NCBI RefSeq assembly: GCF_032250955.1 | Contig: NZ_JAVVES010000074.1 | Coordinates: forward strand, 1-12,035 | DNA length: 12,035 nt | Direction of reading: 5' to 3' | DNA from: Sulfuriflexus sp032250955 | GTDB lineage: Bacteria > Pseudomonadota > Gammaproteobacteria > AKS1 | Shown: positions 1 to 4,886 of the stretch, in pieces | Position numbering within the stretch: the first letter of the stretch is position 1 | Layout of the letters: the number at the start of each line of letters is the position of its first letter | Notes under the pieces: generated by a model | The model's database searches: none | Seen by the model: only the letters and a program-made list of their open reading frames with translations | Told to the model about the DNA's origin: nothing | Position numbers and translations under genes: made by a program

Positions 1-42
1 CATGGTAGTTTTGTTCCGTTATTGTTTGTATACGCATATTCT

Positions 43-67
43 ACCGGCTTTGCCGGTTAAATCCGAC
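43..67. repeat. Possible truncated end of the GTCGGATTA repeat family
   Basis: A small hairpin, ACCGGC-TTT-GCCGGT (43-57), is followed by TAAATCCGAC (58-67). The long repeat copies at 967-1059 (read on the minus strand) and 2749-2835 have the same arrangement at one end: a short hairpin, an A/G-rich linker, then AATCCGAC. This suggests a fragment of the same family. The resemblance is in layout and the last 8-10 bases only. The hairpin has no T-tract, so it is not a convincing terminator. Confidence 0.3.
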
Positions 68-145
68 AGACTCCTAGAAACCAGAAATTACCGAATTTTA
101 CTAACAACCATTAAAAAACAATTAGTTACAATCAATTCAAATAAT

Positions 146-191
146 TTGAGCAACACTCAATATGGCAAACTATAGCACTTAGTGCTATAGT
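146..191 (+). promoter_or_regulatory. Candidate promoter of the toxin-antitoxin operon
   Basis: Two readings are possible. One has TTGAGC (146-151) as -35 with a TATA-containing -10 near 171. The other has TATAGT (186-191) as -10 with a weak -35 (TGGCAA, 163-168) at 17-bp spacing. In both, the -10 lies inside the palindrome at 167-193, so a protein bound there would block transcription. The DNA from about 60 to 216 is strongly AT-rich and no gene is seen in it. Confidence 0.4.
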
Positions 192-193
192 TT
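167..193. promoter_or_regulatory. 27-bp perfect palindrome, probable toxin-antitoxin operator
   Basis: The left arm AAACTATAGCACT (167-179) and the right arm (181-193) are exact reverse complements around a single T at 180. It ends 23 bases before the toxin start codon and overlaps the likely -10 region. Type II toxin-antitoxin operons are normally autorepressed by the antitoxin, alone or with the toxin, at such inverted repeats. No T-tract follows, so a terminator role is unlikely. Confidence 0.75.
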
Positions 194-216
194 CTAAAAG
201 CACATCAGGACGATCA

Positions 217-603
217 ATGCGAATAATAAAAACAAAGCTATTTTCAGGCTGGGTAGATGATGAAGGCGTTACTAATGAAATGCTATGTGATGCTATATCG
301 GAAATGGAAGAAGGATTGTTCGAGGCGAACCTGGGTGGCAATGTCTATAAGAAACGGATTGCCAGACAAGGCAGAGGGAAAAGCAGCGGCTTTAGAACGC
401 TTATCGCCACAAAACTGGATGATATTGCTTTCTTCATGTATGGGTTCTCTAAGAATCAGAGGGCAAATATCAGTAAGAAGGAATTAAGAGCATTGAAGAT
501 GCTGGCTGAGCAGTTACTAGGATATAGTACCCAGGGCCTTGCAAAGGCGATTGATGCTAAAGAATTTATAGAGGTAGAGTGTGATGAAGAAGTCAATTCT
601 TGA
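217..603 (+). CDS. Type II toxin, RelE/HigB-like
   Basis: This 128-residue protein resembles the RelE-type toxins of family PF06296 (DUF1044-like), which are thought to act as ribosome-associated or free mRNA endonucleases. Supporting features are a basic stretch at residues 45-60 (KKRIARQGRGKSSGFR), a hydrophobic strand followed by YGFSKN (75-80), and a lysine-rich helix (ISKKELRALKMLAEQLL, 85-101). The start at 217 has AGGA at 207-210. The gene overlaps the next gene, an XRE regulator, by 20 bp in another frame; toxin-first order with overlap is typical of higBA-like modules. It lies in DNA more AT-rich than the rest of the window, consistent with acquisition. The family is assigned from pattern and context; the catalytic residues are not proven. 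Confidence 0.8.
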   Translation: MRIIKTKLFSGWVDDEGVTNEMLCDAISEMEEGLFEANLGGNVYKKRIARQGRGKSSGFRTLIATKLDDIAFFMYGFSKNQRANISKKELRALKMLAEQLLGYSTQGLAKAIDAKEFIEVECDEEVNS

Positions 604-889
604 AACAGTGTACAGTACAGCAAAGGGCTTGCATGAGGCAGAGGTATTAGATGCCAAGACTATGCGTGAGTTTGATGCTTTGTGCCTGCCTCCTGTAAAA
701 ACTTATAGCGCCAGACAAATACGAAATATTCGCCTTAAGAATAAAGCGAGCCAAGGTGTTTTCGCTGTCTATCTAAATACGAGTGCATCAACAATACAAA
801 AGTGGGAAAGTGGCGCAAAGAAACCTAGTAGTGCATCACTTAAGCTACTTAATATCGTAGACAGAAAAGGTCTCGAGATCTTGGCCTAA
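584..889 (+). CDS. XRE-family antitoxin (HigA-like)
   Basis: This 101-residue helix-turn-helix protein is the probable antitoxin and autorepressor of the preceding toxin gene. Residues 57-89 read as a classic XRE domain: SQGVFAVYLNTSASTIQKWE, then GAKKPSSASLKLL. The W-E-x-G-x-x-x-P pattern follows the recognition helix. The N-terminal 40 residues probably contact the toxin. I chose ATG 584 because GAGG at 571-574 sits at good spacing; an in-frame GTG at 581 would add one residue. The 20-bp overlap with the toxin gene suggests translational coupling. The 27-bp palindrome at 167-193 is the natural binding site. No terminator is evident after the stop. Confidence 0.82.
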   Translation: MKKSILETVYSTAKGLHEAEVLDAKTMREFDALCLPPVKTYSARQIRNIRLKNKASQGVFAVYLNTSASTIQKWESGAKKPSSASLKLLNIVDRKGLEILA

Positions 890-908
890 CCCCACAGGTA
901 GGTCGGAT

Positions 909-950
909 TGAACCGCCCCGGGTTTTGAGGAGGCTCTAACATCTGAGAGA
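909..950. mobile_element. Possible remnant end of an IS3-family element
   Basis: The stretch starts TGAACCGCCCCGGG (909-922) and continues through a GAGGAGGCTC motif. From memory this resembles the TG-starting terminal repeats of some IS3-family elements. It begins just after a truncated repeat end, GTAGGTCGGATT (898-909, sharing one T), as if the element had entered a repeat. No transposase remains and no second end was found. The assignment is tentative. Confidence 0.25.
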
Positions 951-966
951 GTTTCGGCATGGGCAC

Positions 967-1059
967 GTCGGATTTACTTTACTTTAGAACCCTATGGGTT
1001 CATTAAGCATTTCCTACGCTCCGCTACGGTCACGCCATGTTCCGCATGTCTAATCCGAC
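967..1059. repeat. GTCGGATTA-family palindromic element, long form (copy 1)
   Basis: About 93 bp bounded by GTCGGATT (967-974) and TAATCCGAC (1051-1059). The interior includes a small hairpin (GAACCCTATGGGTTC, 987-1001) and the segment CCTACGCTCCGCTACGGTCA (1013-1032). Read in reverse, it matches most of copy 3 at 2749-2835, including the 20-bp segment. The layout resembles REP/MITE-type elements common in gammaproteobacterial intergenic DNA. No coding capacity. Confidence 0.75.
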
Positions 1060-1066
1060 CTACTGG

Positions 1067-1083
1067 ATTCCGGCATTCGGAAT
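1067..1083. repeat. ATTCCG hairpin repeat
   Basis: ATTCCG (1067-1072), loop GCATT, CGGAAT (1078-1083): a perfect 6-bp stem, preceded by GG and followed by GACGA. It resembles the widespread GGATTCC...GGAATGAC class of proteobacterial intergenic repeats. A related degenerate copy may be at 8296-8340 (TCATTCTGGC and GCCGGGATGA, 8 of 10 positions complementary). Confidence 0.45.
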
Positions 1084-1098
1084 GACGAGTGGTTTATT

Positions 1099-1173
1099 CC
1101 CTCACCTTGGCCCTGCTACTTCGTCATGAATGCTTTAACTCCCTCTCCCTCCGGGAGAGGGTTGGGGTGAGGG
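1099..1173. repeat. CCCTCTCCC hairpin repeat, copy A
   Basis: The inner stem is CCCTCTCCC (1141-1149), loop TCC, GGGAGAGGG (1153-1161), a perfect 9-bp hairpin. Outer arms CCCTCACC (1099-1106) and GGTGAGGG (1166-1173) are also perfectly complementary, giving the two-layer form seen in copy B. This is a common intergenic repeat type in proteobacteria. Copies B, C and D share the sequence or shape. Confidence 0.7.
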
Positions 1174-1234
1174 GGCTTCAATCAGGCATTGCTTGTTTCA
1201 TATTGATTCGCTTAGTAGGTTTCAGGATGGGCAC

Positions 1235-1270
1235 GTCGGATTACGCCATGTTCTACATGTCTAATCCGAC
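1235..1270. repeat. GTCGGATTA-family element, short form (copy 2)
   Basis: 36 bp bounded by GTCGGATTA (1235-1243) and TAATCCGAC (1262-1270), perfect 9-bp inverted ends. It is nearly identical to copy 4 at 2856-2891, and the match extends outward through ATGGGCAC on the left (1227-1234). The interior (CGCCATGTTC, then ACATGTC) matches the right end of long copy 1, so the short form looks like the long form with its middle deleted. Confidence 0.75.
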
Positions 1271-1380
1271 GGGTTCTATTTCGCCATAATGACGGGGTGT
1301 TTTTGGACGGATACTGACTGCGAGCGGGCAGGGGTTTACTGTCGACGCATAGCCTATAGCGGCGGGTTTATACCTGAACT

Positions 1381-1401
1381 GGCCAATAAAGCGGCCATAA
1401 T
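1381..1401. promoter_or_regulatory. Upstream 21-bp repeat of the fic promoter
   Basis: GGCC (1381-1384) and GGCC (1393-1396) are separated by 8 A/T-rich bases, within a 21-bp unit that matches 1459-1479 at about 17 of 21 positions. GGCC is self-complementary, so each unit has two symmetric half-sites about one DNA turn apart, as expected for a dimeric regulator. The Fic protein itself carries a winged-helix domain that could bind here; that link is inference. Confidence 0.5.
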
Positions 1402-1450
1402 CACGTCTAAAAATAACCACAAATACATATAAAACAGTTAGATAAATACC

Positions 1451-1485
1451 TTGAAACAGGCCATAAAACCGGCCAAAATGGGTGT
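1451..1485 (+). promoter_or_regulatory. fic promoter with second 21-bp repeat; possible leaderless start
   Basis: TTGAAA (1451-1456), a 17-bp spacer and CAAAAT (1474-1479) fit a sigma-70 promoter. They would place the transcript start at or next to the ATG at 1486. No Shine-Dalgarno sequence at normal spacing precedes that ATG (only GGG at 1480-1482), which agrees with a leaderless mRNA. The second 21-bp unit (1459-1479, GGCC at 1459 and 1471) fills the spacer and -10, so a protein bound there would repress. Confidence 0.4.
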
Positions 1486-2697
1486 ATGAAGAATACGACC
1501 CCGGATTTTACACCTTATATACCATCAGATGCCGCCCTGGCAGGTTCTTCCGTGCCGGATAAGGCGACAGCACTGATGGTGGCAGCCGCCGAGCTTACCG
1601 GCCAGCTGGCAGACAAGACGCGCCAGACGATCACCCGGCACATGGCGGTGATCAACTCGTATTACTCGAACCTGATTGAGGGGAACAATACCCGGCCGCA
1701 TGATATTCGTCAGGCACAGGCGGGGGCGTTCTCTCGGGATCAGACGGCGCGGGATCTGCAGATGGAGTCACTGGCGCATATCCATGTGCAGGAATGGATC
1801 GCCGATCAGGCCGCGAGCCTGGATACCTTGTTCACACCGGCCTTCATCCAGGCCATCCACCGTGAGTTCTATGCGCAGATCCCGGCCTCACTGCACCAGA
1901 TCAAGGACATCAATGATGACGAGGTGAGAACGGTGGTTCCCGGTGCCTGGCGCGAGCATGAGGTCCGTGTTGGGCAACATATCGCACCTGATCAACATCA
2001 TGTTGCCGCCCTGATGGAAAGGTTGTGCCAGGTTTATCATCCAGACCGGTACCGGGGAGATCGCAAGATCATCGCGATCATGTGTGCGCATCATCGGCTT
2101 GCCTGGGTGCATCCGTTCTCAGATGGGAACGGTCGCGTGAACCGTTTGTTTACCGATGCGGCGTTACGCGCCATCGATATGAAGAGCAGCGGGGTGTGGT
2201 GCCTAAGCCGAGGACTTGCCCGTGCGTCTGTGCAGTATAAAGCCGCACTGGCCAATGCCGACAGTGTACGGCAGGGCAACCTTGATGGGCGAGGAGTGTT
2301 AAGCGAGACGTCATTACTGGCCTTTTGTGAGTTCATGTTGGACACCGCACAGGATCAGGTTCACTACATTAGCCGCCTGTTGAGCTTGAAGAACATGCGC
2401 GATCGCATGGCGGCCTATGTGCAGGCCCGTAATGATAATCGGGTACCCGGCTACGCCGGGCTTAAAGCGGTTGCGGTGAATGTTTTATATAGCGCTTTTG
2501 TGGAAGGGGCGATCTCCCGTGCACGGGCGATCAGTCTGTGTGAAGGCATGGCCGAACGCTCGGCCAGGCGCTTACTTGCGCAACTCAAGGAAGACGGGCT
2601 GTTGAGTGAAACCTCATCACGTTCTGATTTAACCTGGGAGATCCCGGAGCATGTCGAGGCCTGGTATTTTCCAGAGTTAACGCCGGGGATGAGATAG
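1486..2697 (+). CDS. fic: Fic-family protein AMP-transferase, class II, with C-terminal winged helix
   Basis: Fic enzymes transfer AMP, or another nucleotide-derived group, from a nucleotide to hydroxyl side chains of target proteins. This 403-residue protein has the full active-site motif HPFSDGNGRVNR (209-220), with catalytic His209, Asp213 and Arg220. It also has an N-terminal inhibitory helix with the (S/T)xxxE(G/N) signature, S61-NLI-E65-G66, placing it in autoinhibited class II. Residues 153-168 (GAWREHEVRVGQHIAP) form the substrate-binding flap. About 325-390 reads as a winged helix (SRARAISLCEGMAERSARRL, then LKEDGLL). The arrangement resembles Shewanella oneidensis SoFic. It stands alone; the inhibitor is built in, so no separate antitoxin gene is needed. 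Target proteins cannot be predicted. The ATG at 1486 lacks a clear ribosome site. Confidence 0.92.
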   Translation: MKNTTPDFTPYIPSDAALAGSSVPDKATALMVAAAELTGQLADKTRQTITRHMAVINSYYSNLIEGNNTRPHDIRQAQAGAFSRDQTARDLQMESLAHIHVQEWIADQAASLDTLFTPAFIQAIHREFYAQIPASLHQIKDINDDEVRTVVPGAWREHEVRVGQHIAPDQHHVAALMERLCQVYHPDRYRGDRKIIAIMCAHHRLAWVHPFSDGNGRVNRLFTDAALRAIDMKSSGVWCLSRGLARASVQYKAALANADSVRQGNLDGRGVLSETSLLAFCEFMLDTAQDQVHYISRLLSLKNMRDRMAAYVQARNDNRVPGYAGLKAVAVNVLYSAFVEGAISRARAISLCEGMAERSARRLLAQLKEDGLLSETSSRSDLTWEIPEHVEAWYFPELTPGMR

Positions 2698-2748
2698 AAG
2701 AGGTTCTATTGTCGGATTACTTAGGATGCCTCAGAATTCCATATGTAG

Positions 2749-2835
2749 GTCGAATTAGGAGTGGAAACGACGTGACCGTAGCGGAGCGTAGGAAATACTT
2801 GATAAAACCCGCAGGGGTTTTGAAGTGAATCCGAC
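2749..2835. repeat. GTCGGATTA-family element, long form (copy 3)
   Basis: Runs from GTCGAATTAG (2749-2758, one mismatch in the end) to AATCCGAC (2828-2835). The interior segment TGACCGTAGCGGAGCGTAGG (2773-2792) is the reverse complement of 1013-1032 in copy 1, followed by a hairpin AAACCC...GGGTTT. The two long copies are therefore in opposite orientation and flank fic. An isolated end, GTCGGATTAC, lies at 2711-2720. Confidence 0.72.
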
Positions 2836-2855
2836 AGCAGGTTTTACATGGGCAC

Positions 2856-2891
2856 GTCGGATTACGCCATGTTCCACATGTCTAATCTGAC
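2856..2891. repeat. GTCGGATTA-family element, short form (copy 4)
   Basis: GTCGGATTA (2856-2864) to TAATCTGAC (2883-2891). It differs from copy 2 (1235-1270) at only two positions by eye, and the identity includes the preceding ATGGGCAC (2848-2855). It lies 20 bp after long copy 3, so long and short forms are clustered on both sides of fic. Confidence 0.75.
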
Positions 2892-2906
2892 CTATGGTCT
2901 GGGTAT

Positions 2907-2971
2907 TTTATCCCCTCACCCTAACCCTCTCCCTGAGGGAGAGGGGAAAAACTCTAGGATGAGGGGATAAA
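2907..2971. terminator. Two-layer hairpin repeat (copy B), possible fimT terminator
   Basis: The outer arms TTTATCCCCTCA (2907-2918) and its exact complement (2960-2971) enclose a perfect 9-bp inner hairpin, CCCTCTCCC-TGA-GGGAGAGGG (2925-2945). It starts 2 bp beyond the stop of the minus-strand fimT-like gene and lies between the convergent fic and fimT genes, so it could end transcription from either side. On the minus strand the structure is followed by AAAATACCC, with no long U-tract, so intrinsic termination is not assured. Confidence 0.5.
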
Positions 2972-2973
2972 GA

Positions 2974-3519
2974 TTAACCGCAATTCAGGGGGCCGCCGTC
3001 GGGGGCGGTTTCGGACAGCCGGGTACGACCTGAATTCGAGAGGATCACGGCCTTGGTCCATTCGGGGTGATCGGGGTCGCAGAAGGTGTAGGTGCCATTG
3101 GTGCCGGGGGAGAAGCCGGTGGCCTGGTAAACGACTTTGCGGCGTCGCCCTGAGGTGATGGTAATGCCGTTGTCCTTGCCGCTCTCGAGGCGTAGCAGGC
3201 TTTCTCCGGCGTCCCGCTCGCGGTTGGCATTGGTGTCGGCGAAGGTGATCCAGCCCTTGTGCCAGCCCTCTGTGAGGCCACAGTTCACGCCGTCGGGGCT
3301 GCGGCACATGACGACACGATGGCCGCGCTTGACGGCTTCGCTGCGCGCATAGTGCAGGTGGGAGATAAACGTGTTGATTTCAGTGGTGAGGTGATTACGT
3401 TGCACGAGCCCGGTGAAGGCCGGAATTGCCGTGGTGGTGAGCACGGCGGCGATGCTCATGGTGCTCATTAGCTCCAGCAGTGTGAGGCCACGCTGGTGAA
3501 AAAAAGTGGGGATATCCAT
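2974..3519 (-). CDS. fimT: FimT/GspH-type minor pseudopilin
   Basis: A type IV pilus or type II secretion minor (pseudo)pilin of 181 residues, cut by prepilin peptidase and placed in the inner membrane before assembly. An 11-residue leader ends QRG, followed by LTLLELM with the conserved Glu at +5 and a hydrophobic helix through IPAF. The GspH-like globular domain follows, with the FimT-typical CRSPDGVNC and two more cysteines near the C-terminus (FCDPD, LNCG). I place the start at 3519 (MDIPTFF) because GGGAGGTGG lies just upstream at ideal spacing; an in-frame ATG at 3537 would add six residues but has no ribosome site. It is downstream of the aminotransferase gene on the same strand, with an 88-bp gap. 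Partner genes such as pilV, pilW, pilX or pilY1 are absent from the window. Confidence 0.85.
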   Translation of the reverse strand: MDIPTFFHQRGLTLLELMSTMSIAAVLTTTAIPAFTGLVQRNHLTTEINTFISHLHYARSEAVKRGHRVVMCRSPDGVNCGLTEGWHKGWITFADTNANRERDAGESLLRLESGKDNGITITSGRRRKVVYQATGFSPGTNGTYTFCDPDHPEWTKAVILSNSGRTRLSETAPDGGPLNCG

Positions 3520-3607
3520 ATCCACCTCCCATTCCATGTGAAGAGCCCGTCCATGGGCAGTTTCAGACTACGTTAGTCGGGAAGGGGATGGTGTACGAAT
3601 TGGCTTA

Positions 3608-4792
3608 TTATGCCTTCAGTCGATCACTGATACGGCTGACAGCATTAGTCAGGTTGTCCATGCTCGTGGCATAGGAGAGGCGCACATAGCCGGGGGCACC
3701 GAAGGCGGAACCTGGCACCAGGGCGACGCCGGCCTCGGTGAGCAGGGTCTCGGCAAAGGCGACGTCGTCCTCGCTGCCCAGTTTCTGCATGGCCTCATGG
3801 ACGTCAGGAAAGGCGTAGAAGGTGCCATCTGAAGGCAGGCAGCTAAAGCCGGGCAGTTCATTCAGCGCGGCGATGAGCACATCGTGACGCTGCTTGAAGG
3901 CCGCGACCATTTCACCAATGCAGTCCTGCGGGCCTTCGAGCGCGGCCTGGGCAGCGGCCTGGGCGATGGAGCAGGCATTGGAGGTGCTTTGTGACTGCAC
4001 TTTCTTCATGGCGCCGATAAGCTCGGCGGGGCCGCCGGCATAGCCGATACGCCAGCCGGTCATTGAATAGGCCTTGGAGACGCCGTTGAGGACGATAGTG
4101 CGTTCATACAGCGCCGGACAGGCCATGACGATGTTCACAAACGGTTCCTCGGTCCAGAGGATATGCTCGTACATGTCATCGGTGGCGATCAGTAGCTGCG
4201 GGTGACGCAGCAGCACCTCGCCGAGGGTGGCCAGCTCGGCCTTGCTGTAGGCGACACCGGTCGGGTTGGAGGGGCTGTTCAGCACGACCAGCCGGGTTCT
4301 GGGCGTGATCGCCGCCTCCAGCTGCGCCGGGGTGATCTTGAAATGCTGTTCGATGCCGGCCTCGATGATCACCGGCGTGGCATCGGCGAGCAGGACCATA
4401 TCCGGGTAGGAGACCCAGTAAGGGGCCGCGATAATGACCTCGTCGCCGGTATCCAGCAGGGCCTGGGCGAGGTTGTAAAAGCTCTGTTTGCCACCGGTCG
4501 AGACCAGGATCTGCTCCGGCGCATAGCTGAGGCCGTTGTCACGCTGGAATTTATCGATCACGGCCTGTTTCAGGCCGGCGGTGCCGTCGACGGCGGTGTA
4601 TTTGGTCTCGCCCCGCTGGATGGCCTGCCTGGCGGCTTCCTTGATGTGCTCGGGGGTGTCAAAATCCGGTTCCCCGGCGCCGAGACCAATAATGTCTTCG
4701 CCGGCTGCACGCAGGGCCTTGGCGCGCGCGGTCACGGCCAGGGTGGGCGAAGGTTTAATGCGTTGTACGCGTTGCGAAAGCTTTATGTCCAC
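3608..4792 (-). CDS. aspC: Aspartate aminotransferase, class I fold, subgroup Ib
   Basis: A cytosolic PLP enzyme that exchanges amino groups between aspartate and 2-oxoglutarate, giving oxaloacetate and glutamate; some relatives also use prephenate or aromatic substrates. At 394 residues it has the family length. Visible motifs are the N-terminal SQRVQRIKPSPTLAV, GAGEPDFDTP (38-47), NSPSNPTG with Asn176, D205 in ATDDMYEH, the PLP lysine K240 in SKAYSMTGWRIGY, R248 (phosphate) and R371 (substrate carboxylate) in VRLSYA. The start is GTG at 4792; an in-frame stop just upstream excludes a longer form, and the N-terminus aligns with the family. The ribosome site is weak (TTGAG). It is transcribed divergently from uvrB, and fimT follows on the same strand. 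Paralogues specific for other amino acids cannot be excluded. Confidence 0.93.
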   Translation of the reverse strand: MDIKLSQRVQRIKPSPTLAVTARAKALRAAGEDIIGLGAGEPDFDTPEHIKEAARQAIQRGETKYTAVDGTAGLKQAVIDKFQRDNGLSYAPEQILVSTGGKQSFYNLAQALLDTGDEVIIAAPYWVSYPDMVLLADATPVIIEAGIEQHFKITPAQLEAAITPRTRLVVLNSPSNPTGVAYSKAELATLGEVLLRHPQLLIATDDMYEHILWTEEPFVNIVMACPALYERTIVLNGVSKAYSMTGWRIGYAGGPAELIGAMKKVQSQSTSNACSIAQAAAQAALEGPQDCIGEMVAAFKQRHDVLIAALNELPGFSCLPSDGTFYAFPDVHEAMQKLGSEDDVAFAETLLTEAGVALVPGSAFGAPGYVRLSYATSMDNLTNAVSRISDRLKA

Positions 4793-4886
4793 AGAAAATG
4801 CTCAAGTAAGGCCCGATTAACGAGCACGTAAAACAAAACGGCTGTAATATACTGGATTGATCCTCGAAAGACCATGAATTAAGCCA
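4793..4886. promoter_or_regulatory. Divergent promoter region between aspC and uvrB
   Basis: This 94-bp space must hold promoters for both directions. Toward uvrB, TAATAT (4845-4850), preceded by TG, is a plausible extended -10, but its -35 is poor. A three-codon frame, ATG-AAT-TAA (4874-4882), ends four bases before the uvrB start. The sequence CTGTAATATACTGG starts like a LexA half-site but lacks the second half, so SOS control is not supported. Confidence 0.35.

Larger units (their letters stand above)
890..1485. other. 596-bp gene-free region filled with repeats
   Basis: I see no credible gene here. Short open frames such as the one at 1089-1289 run through palindromic repeats on both sides and have no ribosome site or recognisable protein. 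The region holds a possible insertion-sequence remnant, a long and a short copy of the GTCGGATTA element, an ATTCCG hairpin, a CCCTCTCCC hairpin and, at its right end, the fic promoter repeats. About 1271-1380 shows nothing I can identify. Confidence 0.7.

Noticed and set aside
1089..1289. 66-codon open frame between the antitoxin gene and fic
   Set aside because: It is made almost wholly of palindromic repeats (copies A and 2) and lacks a ribosome site or domain.
2694..2709. ATAGAA-GAGG-TTCTAT hairpin at the fic stop codon
   Set aside because: A short AT-rich stem with no T-tract; too weak to call a terminator.
890..2906. CRISPR-like array suggested by the many repeats
   Set aside because: The repeats are few, of unequal length and spacing, in both orientations, and without uniform spacers; they are REP/MITE-like, not CRISPR.
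4202..4831. 209-codon open frame on the plus strand opposite aspC
   Set aside because: It is antisense to a clear class Ib aminotransferase, low in complexity (Gly/Arg/Asp-rich) and has no recognisable domain; a GC-rich shadow frame.
4842..4857. Possible LexA/SOS box before uvrB
   Set aside because: The left half CTGTAATATA fits but the required ACAG half at the correct spacing is GGAT, so an E. coli-type SOS box is not supported.
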